Both the position numbers and the translations under genes were made by a program. DNA of 64,000 nucleotides, from positions 2,076,979 to 2,140,978 of the forward strand of contig NC_087383.1 in assembly GCF_963675165.1 (NCBI RefSeq), read 5' to 3'. The notes beneath the pieces are model-generated. The model was given only the letters and a program-made list of their open reading frames with translations. It searched no databases and was not told where the DNA came from. Of the stretch, positions 1 through 10,639 are shown in pieces. The stretch comes from Halichondria panicea (lineage: Eukaryota; Porifera; Demospongiae; Suberitida; Halichondriidae). The first letter of the stretch is position 1. Each line of letters begins with the position of its first letter.

Positions 1-79
1 TCATTTTCTGTTCCGGAGGTACGGGGATGGTCGATAAATTTCCCTAGCTATACATGACATGTCGACATTGTATACTGTA

Positions 80-315
80 CAGGTATGTCTCTGAAATAGT
101 CGTCTAACCCGTTTCTCTCTCTTTTGCAGGCTCTGACGCAGTCTCAGAGCGAGGTACTCTCCAATATTGTCCAGATGGTCAGGGGAGGTTTGAACAAAGA
201 AGAGCAGCTTGTCTATATTAGCAGACACAGGTGTGGGTGTTTGAGGGTCCTCTGGGAAGAGCCCATCAACCAGCCGTTTGTAGCGAGGTTTGGGGCAGCA
301 GAAGCACGTCGCCAT
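80..315 (-). CDS. EFR3: EFR3-like protein, first exon (gene continues left of window)
   Basis: The minus strand starts at 315 and reads MATCFCCPKPRYKRLVDGLF, closely matching the animal EFR3 N-terminus: a cysteine cluster followed by PRYKRLVD and FPEDP. EFR3 is a palmitoylated armadillo-like scaffold that anchors phosphatidylinositol 4-kinase III alpha, with TTC7 and FAM126, at the plasma membrane; the Cys-2/3 cluster is the expected lipidation site. Homology runs about 77 codons to QRH near position 85; the donor could not be fixed. The remaining exons would lie left of the window. This copy of exon 1 is intact. It lies 45 bp downstream of the stop of a retroelement-like ORF on the same strand and head to head with NLR1. 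Confidence 0.85.
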
Positions 316-359
316 AGTTAGATCTAGTTCTGAGTCTTGATTGATTGTAGACCTAGCAT

Positions 360-1025
360 TTATTTGTAAAACGTAGAGCAGAGGTTTTTATGTAATATGT
401 TGGCAACCCTGCGCTTTCTTCTGGGTTTCTCACCCGTATCGTTTGAGGTACCCCCGAACGAGTCGGGTAAGAACTCAGCTAGTTCGATAAATTCCCCTTT
501 TTCCGATTTTTTAGATAGTTTGTCGGGAATGGGGATGGCATTCTGGCCTACATTGACCGTATATGGAATAATGCTTGGTATCGTCGGTAATGTGGGGAGG
601 CTCATGCGGGTTTGAGTACGGGGGGCACTAGTGGATACGAGGGGAACACGTGCTAGTGAGGTACTTGACATACCTGCCGTTCCGGTGCTGACAACAGGGC
701 CTGAGGTGGGACTCCGTGGGGTACCCGAGCCGGAAGCAGAGATGGTTGGGATCGAGGGTGGGACTGATGGTGAGACTGATGAGGGGACGGCTGTGGGGTG
801 GTGTTGTTGGACTGCTGCCTGAATCCGCTGGTCCATTGCGGTGATGATCGTTGGTAACACCGCGCCGGCGCCGAGGGCTGCCTGGACAGAATTGGCAATC
901 ATGGTGTTGAAAGTTGTCGGAGTTGTCGTCGGGTTGGTGGAACTGATCGGCGGTGTTCCAGTTGAGGATGTGCTCGAGGAGGTAGTGGTCATCTTCATAT
1001 AGAGAATTACAGGATAGATCAGCAA
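360..1025 (-). CDS. Retroelement (gag-like) ORF, copy 1
   Basis: The ORF encodes 221 residues. The N-terminal half is Ser/Thr/Pro-rich and low in complexity. A middle segment (MIANSVQAALG...TIITAMDQRIQAAV) may form a helix. The C-terminal part carries IPIPDKLSKK and GEFIELAEFLPDSF, a motif I recall from gag-like ORFs beside reverse transcriptases in sponge and cnidarian retroelements (memory, not searched). It ends with a basic RRKRR stretch. Two further copies at 17719-18378 and 61602-62261 keep the frame open, and the length difference (GAG versus G near codon 52) is a multiple of three. No polymerase or LTR was seen. It occupies the space between the divergent EFR3 and NLR starts. It could be a dead fragment or a co-opted ORF. 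Confidence 0.5.
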   Translation of the reverse strand: MLIYPVILYMKMTTTSSSTSSTGTPPISSTNPTTTPTTFNTMIANSVQAALGAGAVLPTIITAMDQRIQAAVQQHHPTAVPSSVSPSVPPSIPTISASGSGTPRSPTSGPVVSTGTAGMSSTSLARVPLVSTSAPRTQTRMSLPTLPTIPSIIPYTVNVGQNAIPIPDKLSKKSEKGEFIELAEFLPDSFGGTSNDTGEKPRRKRRVANILHKNLCSTFYK

Positions 1026-1187
1026 GAGAAATCTTGAGAATTATGGGATAGACCCAGAAGAGAAGTTTTCTATTCTTTCACTGACTGCCTGACCACGTGT
1101 TTCTTGCGCATGCCCGTGTTGGTTGCAATTGGTACTCCATTATATTTCTGAGAGAGCTAGCTGCAAGGCACAGATTTATTTGCTGGA

Positions 1188-4154
1188 ATGGCCACTAAAG
1201 AGCAGAACCAAGGTATAAAGACTGTCATGTTTCCTATAAAGGATAAACCCAATGATTGCTAAAGCATAAAACTCTCATTGGTGATTGCTAACCTTGTGTG
1301 CTTGCTTATCTATTCTCAGAGCTCACAATTGACGATCTGAAGACAGAAATGAAACTGACTGATGAGCAGCTCAATACAGCAATAAAGGAACCAGATCTAC
1401 CCGAGTTAGCAGCATGTTTCGATAACACTGATGATTATCTTGAAAAGCTGGAGCTGTCGCCTGGACAGAAAACTGACGTCAGCGAAGTGAAGGCTAAAAC
1501 ACGTCTAAACCGCACTCAAGCCGGAATAAAACTTGCCCTAGAATACTGGCAGAACAAGAACCAACTACAAGCCACCTTCCAAGCTCTGCTACTCATCATA
1601 CTCTCCCTGCTCAAAGGAGACGTTGCTGTTCAAGTGTGCAAGTACTTGTCTGACAAATGTGAGTCTGTTATGTAAGAGTGTGGTCATTGTGGTACCATAC
1701 GTTGTGGGAGTGATTGCAACCAAATAAGGGACTTTCAACTTAATTGCTATTGTTACACATACAATTCTCTATTAACTATCACCAGGAATGGTACTCACCT
1801 ATTGTTTTGTTTCTCCAGACTCCACCACCTCGTGTCCCCACTCTCAAGAGAGGGTCCTGCTGAACCACAAGCTGTCCTCGTACAGGGACTACCTACAAAG
1901 TCGCTACAGAGAACCAGACTCCACATCAGCCACACAATGGCCTCCCGTCTCAACAAACAAAGTCTTTAAACTGGCCATGATTCAGAAAGAGAAAATACAG
2001 AGAGGAAGAATCGACGATGAATTTGTTAGGCTATCAATCACAGGAAAAATCGACGATATTTTACTTCAAAAAACTCCGGTTAACTTGACAAACATTTTCT
2101 CTGAGATTGGGGATAGACGAAACTTTGTGTTGATTGAAGGAGCTCCCGGCTCTGGCAAGAGCACCCTTGCTCTACACATCTGTCAGGAGTGGGCAAAGGG
2201 GAAACTGTTCCAAAAGTTCGATATTGCAATCCTCGTGAAACTGAGAGATCCACTTGTTAGAGAAGCGAAGACAATTGCTGACGTACTTCCCTGCATTGAT
2301 ACGGCCGTGGCTAACAAGACAGAGGCAGTTATAAAATCACTGTATGGCAAAGGTGTACTATGGGTGCTAGACGGATGGGACGAGCTTCCTTTTGACCTCC
2401 CTAGAGACTCAATCATCAACAAACTAATCCGACCAGACATGTCACAAAAAGGAGCCCTACACGAATCAGCTGTGATTGTAACATCTCGACCGTCATCTTC
2501 AGCTGAGCTCCACCCACTAGTCTCGTCCAGGGTGGAGGTGTTGGGGTTCACTCCACATCAACTAGAACAGTATTTTACCGAGTGTCTGAATGGTGACTCA
2601 CAAGCTGTGCAGACTCTACTGGAGAGAATTCGAGAGAACCCAGTGGTAGAAGGTAGCTGCTACCTCCCCCTCAATGCTTCCATTGTCGTTAATTGCTTCC
2701 TTTCTGACAACCACTCCCTCCCAACATCCAACCACGGGATATTCACATCAGTGGTTCAGAGCTCTCTCAAGAGATACCTCAAGGAGAAGTTGGGGAAGAC
2801 CACTCCAGTGGGAAACATCACATCCCCAGACTCACTGCCCTCGGAAATCAGAACACAGACCGTACAAATGTGTCAACTTGCATATCATGGGATCGAACAA
2901 AATAAAGTGACATTTACTGACAGGGATTTGGCCGCACTTCGCATTACGAAGGAGATTTCAAACGTTGGATTATTACAAACTGTTCCCAGCATCATTAGCG
3001 ATGGTGATCTGGTTTACTACTGCTTTCTCCACCTGTCTATTCAAGAGCTACTAGCAGCAATCCACATCTCTCTCATGCCTCCCAAGCAACAAATTTCTGT
3101 ATTCCAGAAGCTCTTCGGGAATCCTCGATTCAGTGCAGTCTTCCAGTTTTATGCTGGTATCACCAAACTGAGTACTAGTAGACCAATCCTCAGTTTGCTA
3201 CCTCGATTCTTGTGTCCAGTTCCAGCCACTGTTTTTGATCTGGTCAGAAAGGTTGTCAAAAATGAGAAAGAGAAAGGGCATGGTGAGCCGAAGCCCCTTT
3301 TGTTGTCCCTCATCAATTGTTTGTACGAAGCTGAAGACTCGCGACTGTGTGTGTTTGTGGCTAATCTTCTTAATCACAATCTAGATCTTAATTGCACTAC
3401 AATGAATCCTATTGACTGCCTCTCTGTTGGATATTTCGTATCAGTTTGTTCCAACACCAGTAATGGATTCACACTTAGCCTCGAAAGTTGCTCTATTAGT
3501 GACCAAGGCTGCAAATTTCTGGCACGAGGACTCTCCAAGTGTCCCAACTCTAATAATGATATTCCTACAGCAGGGATACACATCGCTAAGATTATCGAGA
3601 ACACTAGTTCAATATCTGAATTGGATTTGTCTAATAATGCCATTGGTAACAGTGGGCTTAGCACACTCTGTGAGGTCTTGTCAACTAACACATCATTAAA
3701 GATCCTGTACCTGGGCAATTGCTCACTAACAATATCAGACGACAATGGAGCTGCCCTCTATCAACTTCTAAATACAAACAATTCCCTCGAACATCTTAGA
3801 TTGTATAGTAACACAGTGACTAGCTGTCGTCACATTGCTGCTGGACTTGCAGTCAATAAGACTCTGAGAACATTGGGATTGGGTAACTGTGAACTGACTG
3901 ATCAGAGTATCGAGGAGCTATCAACTGGACTGATCAACAAGATTAAAACACTGAACATATGGGGTAATGACTCAATAACAGAAGATGGAATGAAGACGCT
4001 TGCCAGACATCTAACCACCCACTGCTCTGAACTGACACTATTGTACATACCCGACCACCTAAGATCCTGTGTCGAGACAGTATTCAGGGACACTAACGAA
4101 GAGAGGAAGAGAAATGGACTACCCGAGATTAATGTGTATGCATTTGATTATTAA
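1188..4154 (+). CDS. NLR1: Death-like / NACHT / LRR receptor, complete
   Basis: The inferred exons are 1188-1212, 1320-1658 and 1819-4154, all with GT-AG introns in phase 1, giving 899 residues. Exon 1 encodes only MATKEQNQ. Exon 2 encodes a helical Death-fold-like domain (about residues 9-121; ELTIDDLK, ACFDN, ALEYW, KYLSDK). Exon 3 holds a NACHT ATPase: Walker A GAPGSGKS near residue 230, Walker B VLWVLDGWDELP near 300, and sensor-like VIVTSRPSS. It ends in RI-type leucine-rich repeats from about residue 715 (ELDLSNNAIGNSGL and four or five more). NLRs sense microbial or danger signals in the cytosol and oligomerise through NACHT. A possible poly(A) signal AATAAA lies at 4275. The start was chosen because the exon 1 sequence and its splice sites recur in all five copies. 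The Death assignment is by pattern only. Confidence 0.88.
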
Positions 4155-4274
4155 TTTATAATTAATTGATTGATTATTATTAATATAATTAATGTTTATA
4201 ATTAATGATGTTTAGTAAATTATAATTATGTTTAGTTATAATTATATTATGATTATTGTTGTTATTAATTAATT

Positions 4275-4280
4275 AATAAA
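4275..4280 (+). promoter_or_regulatory. Possible poly(A) signal of NLR1
   Basis: AATAAA lies about 120 bp after the NLR1 stop in a very AT-rich stretch (4155-4320). The same motif will occur by chance in such sequence, so this is suggestive only. Confidence 0.35.
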
Positions 4281-4736
4281 TGTTAATTAATTTGGTGTTA
4301 TGCATCTAATCTCTATCATTGGTCAATATAATTATAGCACATGTACAGATGGTGACGAGTGAATTCAATGCTTCCTACTGACACGGAGAGCATGTCATGC
4401 ACTAGCTGTATGTATGTAACTGAATACACAATTGTAATAATGCTATAATCTCCACCTAGCTAGCCTCCTTCACAGGCTTTCAAGAGAAGTGCGGCCTGGG
4501 CCGGATCCGAGGCTAATCTCGACATGATCTACTTTTGACAACAATTATATTATTACTAGGACAATTTACAAAACAGTTAGTGTACAGAAGACTAGAAATA
4601 TGTCGGCACATTACATAACAATTACCTAAAAACAAATCAGTTGGAATTGGTCAATATAGCACAGTAATAATGATGGTTTAAATTCAATGCTCCCTACAGT
4701 GTCACAGAGAGCACATGCACTGTACGTATAAAACTG

Positions 4737-5771
4737 TCAATGAATGTAGTGGAAATCCAATTTAACGCTCTGTCGATTTTTGTTTATGAGGAAGATGAGC
4801 AGATTAATGTTCACTTTGGCCCTTTCAAACATCTTCATGATTGCCAGGCCCTCGTATTGCAGCTGAAGGAGGTCCTGTGTGGGGAGAAGAGAGGGCAGTG
4901 AAACACTTCAACTGGTGTAAGACAAAGAATGCATGTATTTGCAAGACAAATGAATACATGTACTTACATACACCGTACAAGCATACCAACACTATACCTG
5001 ACACAAGGCAGTAAACTTCTTAAACACTTTACGTACCTACCAAATTAATTCTACCTGTACACACACCCTCACCTGGAGGACCCAGCTCCACCTTCTCTAT
5101 CTGCTTGACGTGATCTCAAACACAATACTTTCGAACCTGAACCTGGGCGAGTAAGAAATAATGTTCACATAATTATAGCATAACGTTGCACATAAGATCA
5201 AGGTCGTAGCAAGCGGTCAGGCTGGTCAGGTTTTGGCCTAACCACTTTAGCAGCTGGGTAGGTAATGGTCGTAAATATTGTAAGTGATAATGCGCATGCT
5301 GTTTTGGTGAGGAAAAGTGATGACCTCTTTCTTAGGTAAAAAATTCACCACTGTATGCAAAAGTTCCAATAGTAGAAAAGCAGCTGACCTTTAATCAAGT
5401 TGGCCTGACCACTTTAAAGTTGCTTGCTACGCCCCTGCATGAAGATTGGGGCATAAAAATAAGTTAATAGCCTCACACTGGAGGAATTGTTAAAGTCTAG
5501 ATTAGTAGTAGAGTCTGAGCTTCAGTCAAACAGTGGACAAAGTACGTACCAGAGCAATTAATGGCACATGTGATGATTATCATGTTGTTTAATAGACGTA
5601 TGCTAGTATAACGGCTACTCTCACTCAAGTATACGGAGACTTACAGAGTGGGTGGGGCATATCTCCATGGACGCTGATGTATGGATGATTGGCTTGGTTA
5701 CGTCAGAGTACGCGTCGATACCCAGCTATCTGTCCAGGGGGTCCACTGTCGATGCTCGCAGGAAGAACCTT
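4737..5771 (-). pseudogene. IQGAP C-terminal fragment, copy 1
   Basis: IQGAPs are actin- and Rho-GTPase-binding scaffolds with a GAP-related domain (GRD) and a RasGAP C-terminal domain. The last exon, 4737-4874, encodes DLLQLQYEGLAIMKMF and VNINLLIFLINK, nearly the end of human IQGAP1, and is open to its stop. A 70-bp exon at 5073-5142 corresponds to the preceding piece (FxxxVFEI...QIEKVEL) but has lost 43 bp and reads into a stop. The exon at 5645-5771 is the end of the GRD (EYSDVTKP-like) but carries one extra C in a C-run, which shifts the frame. The coding part between these exons is absent, and a fold-back element sits at 5205-5445. The 3' end faces the 3' end of NLR1. Confidence 0.75.
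5205..5445. mobile_element. Fold-back element in IQGAP intron (also three paralogs)
   Basis: The ends are inverted copies: GTAGCAAGCGGTCAGGCTGG near 5210, and a matching CCTGACCACTTT...TTGCTTGCTACGCCCC near 5440. Paralogous copies lie at about 19857-20092, 25648-25882 and 49740-49975. The fifth IQGAP fragment (near 40820) lacks it, giving an empty site. No ORF is present, so it is a MITE-like element. Confidence 0.6.
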
Positions 5772-5799
5772 CTGTGGGGGGTACAGTGAGAGTCATAAT

Positions 5800-6730
5800 T
5801 ATTATTATGATTCAGTTCCGGGAATAAATGTCATAGAAAGTCACTAATTGACTCACATTTTTTCCAGTCGAGGTAAATGGAACACAGCTATAGGTTACGT
5901 CTCTGTGGGGCATGTGAAATTGTGTATCATGTTTTAAGCAACTAATAAGGATTATCATCTATTAATGTTGTTGAGCGCAGAATCCGACGGTTAAAGGGTT
6001 AAGCAATTAACTATAAGGACTTCACCTTAATCTTGTTCAGCGCACAATCCATCCACCCCCGCCCACACACACCTGGTCAGTAGACAGCTGATTGCCTATC
6101 CACAACATTGAAGGATTTTATCGCAGCTATGTACTTCATTGTACAGCTGCAAGGGGAGTGACGTGTGATACAGTGTGAGTCAATGAAAGTCAGTACAACA
6201 CAGTTAGTGTATGTTTACCAAAGAGGTACATGAGATTGTTCTGACAAATCATTCTTGTACTCTCTAATACACTAACAGGGTTTCGTCTAGGATAACAAGT
6301 TGGGGGGGGGGGGGAAGGAGATTTGTGAGTGCGTAAGCGAGTCGCAACATGTTTGGCTACGCCCACTTTTTTTTTAAAGTTGATTACAACATACACTTAA
6401 CCTAACGCATCACAGTAGAGATATCTACCTTTAGTTAATGTGACATGTAGTACTAATGTGATGATGTCATTATTCTACAACATGAGGGGGGGAAGAACCA
6501 CCCCCCCCAATAGATGAAACCCTGACTAACTGATACAGTACCAGAAATGCAATCTTTATATGGGGAAAAAAAAACGGGCAATAGTCTCTAGACACAATCG
6601 GCATCATGTATTGTGTATTTTGCCTAAGCCATAATCAGTACATACAGTATAGCAGGTCATTTTCGTGGGATAAAAAATCCGAGACAAAAACGTAGGCGTG
6701 GTGCAGCAGTGATTTTGTGTGTAAAAATTC
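5800..6730. other. Non-coding duplicated spacer
   Basis: This segment recurs near 20440-21080 and 41300-41870. It contains G-runs (6301-6314, 6485-6492) and no convincing exon. A minus-strand stretch near 6060-6140 with acceptor-like and donor-like ends reads TMKYIAAIKSF, faintly like the MRYIAKVLK stretch of the IQGAP GRD, but it soon meets a stop. Confidence 0.4.
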
Positions 6731-7130
6731 CCTTTGCTTCACTGCATTGCATGCGTTCCGGTCAACCATGCCTACGTTTTCGTGAGTGATAAATATTCGT
6801 CAAGGTTTAGCTTGCCCACGGAAACTATACCCAGGATGCTATACGTACGGTACGGTATACTGTACTACTTTATCACCTGTTTCAAGTACTCTTCCTTCTC
6901 CCGTTACTTCGTAGCACTCGAATATGTCCACCTCGTCCATTGCAGGCACACTGCTCTGCTTCAACTCCTTACAGCGATCCAGTGCCTTCTTGAGCTCTTC
7001 CTTCATCACAAGTCTCTCTTGCACAGCAGACTGGGTAATAGATTGCCTGGTGGTCATGTACACACACACAGGTATACAGATACAACCATCACAACATCGT
7101 GGTAGTGGTACAGTAGTTATAATAAAGGTA

Positions 7131-7575
7131 CAGTAGACTCTCGCTATTCCGACTCTCTGAAGTACGGCCTGAAATGTGGCCAACTTGCTATTCTGTATAC
7201 TTGCTGCCCCAAACTAGTAATTTTATACGTATACATTTTGGGTGTGGTTTAGCAGAAAAACTGTGTGTGGGGGGAGTGGTTGGGGTGTACAATGAGAGGT
7301 AGGAAGCGGGATGCTCATGAACACTACAATGAAAGTTATAAAAAAGGTAAACCGTTTTGTGAGCAAACACAGCTGTGGGATTACATTGTAATAGAGAGCT
7401 AGGAAATGATTCATTATCTTTATTTATTATCCTTGAGACAAAACCGCAAAATTAGTCATTAATATTCGAGGTAGGTTGATTTTAAGCCGCGGCTATTTTC
7501 TGAAATGCAAACTACCGCGCTCTTCTGGCCAAGTTGCACTGTCCCAAGGGTGGCCGGATTAACGAGAGTCTACTG
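7131..7575. mobile_element. MITE, CAGTAGACTCTCG family, copy 1
   Basis: It begins CAGTAGACTCTCG, ends CGAGAGTCTACTG and is flanked by TA on both sides. The paralogous positions near 26650 and 50975 read ...GGTACATGTATT with no insert. There is no transposase. TA duplication and CAG ends suggest Tc1/mariner/pogo-type mobilisation (inference). Confidence 0.75.
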
Positions 7576-8127
7576 TACATGTATTAATTATACAGTATTC
7601 ACCGAGTGCATACATGTACATGCTAAACTCACATCTGCCCTTGCTGTTGGCCAGTTCCAATTCTCTCACCAGCTCAGCCATGACACCTGGGTCCATGATT
7701 TGAGACCTCTCGAGCAGCTTCTCCTCCAGCTCCCTCAGCAGGTCATCCTCTAGACATTGAATGGTCTCACTCTTCTCCTCAACCTGACAAGGGAACATCA
7801 ATAAGTTGCTGCCAGGTGGAGAATACTCGACATACAATAGTGACGTGCATGTACACTCAACTACAGAAAATCTGGCAATGAAATTTAACGGTATTCTCCC
7901 ACTTTGAGATAAAGGTCAGCTTAAAGTTGGACTGTAGGTTAGGTATTAAATAGGCATCTGCTATCAGGGTTGTTGCAATAACTATTATAAAGAGATAGTA
8001 CGTACGTGTAATCACACAGTACACCATCAGATCGGCTATTCAGAGCATAGATCATACAGTATATACATGATCAATTGCTAAATGCTCTAAAATGCAGCTC
8101 ACTAGCAAAAAAGTAATACCTAGCAAA

Positions 8128-8134
8128 TACGGTA
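8128..8134. other. Likely MITE excision footprint (TACGGTA)
   Basis: The sequence is TA-CGG-TA. Paralogs at about 36224 and 44108 read a single TA here, while the paralog at 34029-34289 carries a full element ending ...CGG between two TAs. A leftover CGG plus duplicated TA is what imprecise excision would leave. Confidence 0.6.
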
Positions 8135-9362
8135 GTAGATCTATTTAAGGCCACTAAACACTGCACATGTGTATCTCTCACCTCTGTGGGTGGTATAGGA
8201 ACGAGGGAGGACCTCTGATACTGTCTAGAGGACTGGATTTCTTCTCACTGCCAATCTAGAAGGTATGAAAACAAAATATGCATTTGGTAAAATCTACTCT
8301 CAAACAACATTGCACATTGACCATTCCTCCTCTCACCTCCTGCTCATTCATGAACATCATGAACCTTTGAAGGACTCGTCACATGATCTTGGAGCAAAAA
8401 GATACGGACTTGGTTGAGGATTTGAGTGAGGATAAAGTGAGAGAGGAGGTTGTGGGGGGAGGGGCCTCAGACCAGGGCTGGTGAGACGCAGTGTCACGTG
8501 AGAGGAGACTCGGACACATGGTCCTCTGTCTGGACAGCTGCTGTGAGGAGAATGAGAATTGTAAAGCACTGGAATTGAACTGTGCACAAGCACGAAATAC
8601 ATGCACTATTTTATTCGCACCACATAACTAACTAAAAATGCTCACCAATAAAACACCACACACCACTTGGTGTACAACATTTTAACGAATCTACAAATGA
8701 ACTTCAGTTCCTCTAGACAACCTGCCCAACCCTCCACATACACACTGGCTGCATCATGCATAAAGAAAATGCATCTATTTTCACAGCGTTTGACCATCAA
8801 ACGTATCAGAGAATAATCTCACGCCCATATTGCTGATTTGCTTGAAATGCCCACCACCATCTTAGCAATGTACCAGCAAGGGGCTTTTGTTGTGAGCATC
8901 AAAGGTAGGCCATGGCATTCAGTTGCTATTGATGAGTCACAGGTACTCTCTGATAAGAAGATCTTAATTGGACTGTTTGTGTCTGAAATGGGAGGCTTAT
9001 TACAACTTCATATCAGCTAAAGCCTACAAGGTGTTAGGGCCTTCTGAAAATATGATTTCTTCTACCAACTCGATCAAAACTATATAAGAAACAATTTTAC
9101 TTTTCCCTAGTGAGATCTCAGCTCTCTCAACTCTGGCCACCAATTACTGCTCAAATACATTTATTCTTAAAGTGATTGAGCTCACCTTTGGTAGCGCTGA
9201 CTTATCACAGCTGTTGGTCCAATTCTCCAGAACTCTGAGCTTCCTCTCAAGATGCAACTGCAAGTGACAGAAGATTTAAGTTGAGGTTGAGAAAAGAGTT
9301 TCATGCAATAAAGTTAGAAGACACTGAATAAGCAGATTACCAGATAAAGTACAGCATAATTA

Positions 9363-9480
9363 TGTTCTGGACAGGAAATTGTCCGGGTATAATTGGAACA
9401 GATTTTTATAGCGCATGCGAAGTGTCCGGGAATAAGCATGCAGCTGCATACGAGTGAGCTAGGTTTAATAGAACAAGGTA
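9363..9480. mobile_element. Truncated relative of the CCGTATATC MITE
   Basis: The segment from GGACAGGAAATTGTCCGGGT to about 9480 matches (inverted) the element at 60852-61236, but its outer ends are missing. A longer relative lies at 37550-37912 and another piece at 10680-10800. Confidence 0.5.
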
Positions 9481-9529
9481 CGACTGAATAGTTGCACTAT
9501 AGCTATCTAAAACTAGTTACACAGAGAAA

Positions 9530-9695
9530 AAAGATGTGCTGATTTAGCACAGAAAACCGTGCTAAACGAATGTCTCCAGTTTTAGCACGTTTGCACATGA
9601 CTGTGCTAAACAACCTGATATGCTAAACCAGCACATGTGCTGAATTCTAATGTGCTGAAACAGTGTGCTGATTGTATTGTGCTAAATCAATTTCA
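9530..9695. repeat. Cluster of GTGCTAAA / TTTAGCAC / TGTGCTGA motifs
   Basis: About ten short related words fall in both orientations within 165 bp (TGTGCTGA, TTTAGCAC, GTGCTAAA), unevenly spaced. They could pair into several alternative hairpins. There is no ORF. Confidence 0.6.
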
Positions 9696-9960
9696 AACAT
9701 TACAAACAACAATACATCAATACAGTATTAAAATTGTATTAAACAAACGATGAGGATATAAAAGTGAAAGGTTTTTTTAAACATAGTTAGTTAACCATAG
9801 CAAGTCTGCACTCGGTTCACTGCAATTGTAAGATACTGCCTTTGACTTCTAAGCATCACCTGCATGCGTGAAGTAGAAAAATATGTCACATAAAGCCAGT
9901 AGAATTATAACCAAGTATAAGAATAATTAAAGTGTGTATAGATTAGGTACATAACATCAG
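9696..9960. other. Spacer without visible gene
   Basis: AT-rich sequence; no exon, repeat or motif that I can support. Confidence 0.4.
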
Positions 9961-9965
9961 TCATA

Positions 9966-10374
9966 GCATGAACAAAGTAAGGTTGTTCCACCCCCCTCTC
10001 CACTGATAGCATTCACTAGTCTGTTGACAGGAGGTGGGGTTATTCACAGCATTGCAATGTTATTATGGGGCGAAATAAGACATCACTAACGTTTATTCAT
10101 CCATTCAGAGCATGAACAAAGTAAGGTTGTTCCACCCCCCCCCCTCCACTGATAGCATTCACTAGTCTGTTGACAGGAGGTGGGGTTATTCACAGCATTG
10201 CAATGTTATTATGGGGCGAAATAAGACATCACTAACGTTTATTCATCCATTCAGAGCATGAACAAAGTAAGGTTGTCCACCCCCCCCCTCCACTGATAGC
10301 ATTCACTAGTCTGTTGACAGGAGGTGGGGTTATTCACAGCATTGCAATGTTATTATGGGGCAAAATAAGAAAAA
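9966..10374. repeat. Tandem triplication, ~145-bp unit
   Basis: Three near-identical units begin with GCATGAACAAAGTAAGG at about 9966, 10110 and 10257, each carrying a C-run, CACTGATAGCATTCACTAG and CAGGAGGTGGGGTTATTC. A fourth partial start lies at about 10629 after an unrelated 250-bp stretch. Confidence 0.8.
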
Positions 10375-10639
10375 CCTTTGCTGTGATCCATGACAAATGC
10401 CGAGTGCATAATGAGCCAAAAGCAAAGAATTGTAGCTACAGAAAGAGTCATATAACACAGATAGGACCAAGAGGAAGAGTACGCTACTCCAATAGACTGT
10501 ACACAGGAGGCAAACTCACTATTGCATGTAACCACAGCCACTTGAGATACAACAATAACAATAACAATGTTGATAAGAAAAAGCAATTAGTAGTAATCAT
10601 CACTAACGTTTTTATTCATCCATTCATAGCATGAACAAA

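Larger units (their letters stand above)
6932..9257 (-). pseudogene. Kinesin-7-like stalk fragment, copy 1
   Basis: Exon-like blocks in minus order: 9186-9257 (24 codons, LRVLENW...CDKSALPK); a damaged block at 8335-8540; a short block near 8190-8260 (IGSEKKSSPLDSIRG-like); 7633-7783 (VEEKSETIQCLEDDLLRELEEKLLERSQIMD, coiled coil); and 6932-7030 (AVQERLVMKEELKKALDRC, coiled coil). At 43818-47012 the same blocks lie downstream of kinesin motor exons, which is why they are assigned here. In this copy the 8335 block has lost about 20 bp around the FTPTRFMKFL segment, so it is probably non-functional. A MITE at 7131-7575 splits the last two exons. Confidence 0.5.

Noticed and set aside
124-321. 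Plus-strand ORF beginning beside a TTTTGCAG acceptor-like sequence
   Set aside because: It is the reverse of EFR3 exon 1; the minus frame has clear homology and the plus frame has none.
397-615. Plus-strand 72-codon ORF (repeated at 17756 and 61639)
   Set aside because: It is antisense to the gag-like ORF and conserved only because the whole block is duplicated.
2183-2551. Minus-strand ORFs across the NACHT exon
   Set aside because: Shadow of the NLR reading frame; similar shadows occur in NLR3 and NLR5.
6301-6314. Long G-run as a regulatory quadruplex
   Set aside because: A single mononucleotide run in non-coding sequence; its length varies among paralogs, so it is more likely a microsatellite.
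6932-9257. Coiled-coil exons as the missing EFR3 C-terminus
   Set aside because: EELKKALDRC superficially resembles the ALKKAID segment of EFR3, but the same exon set lies downstream of kinesin motor exons at 43.8-47.0 kb.
10314-10634. 106-codon plus-strand ORF
   Set aside because: It begins inside the third tandem unit and runs through non-repeated AT-rich sequence; no family recognised and composition looks non-coding.
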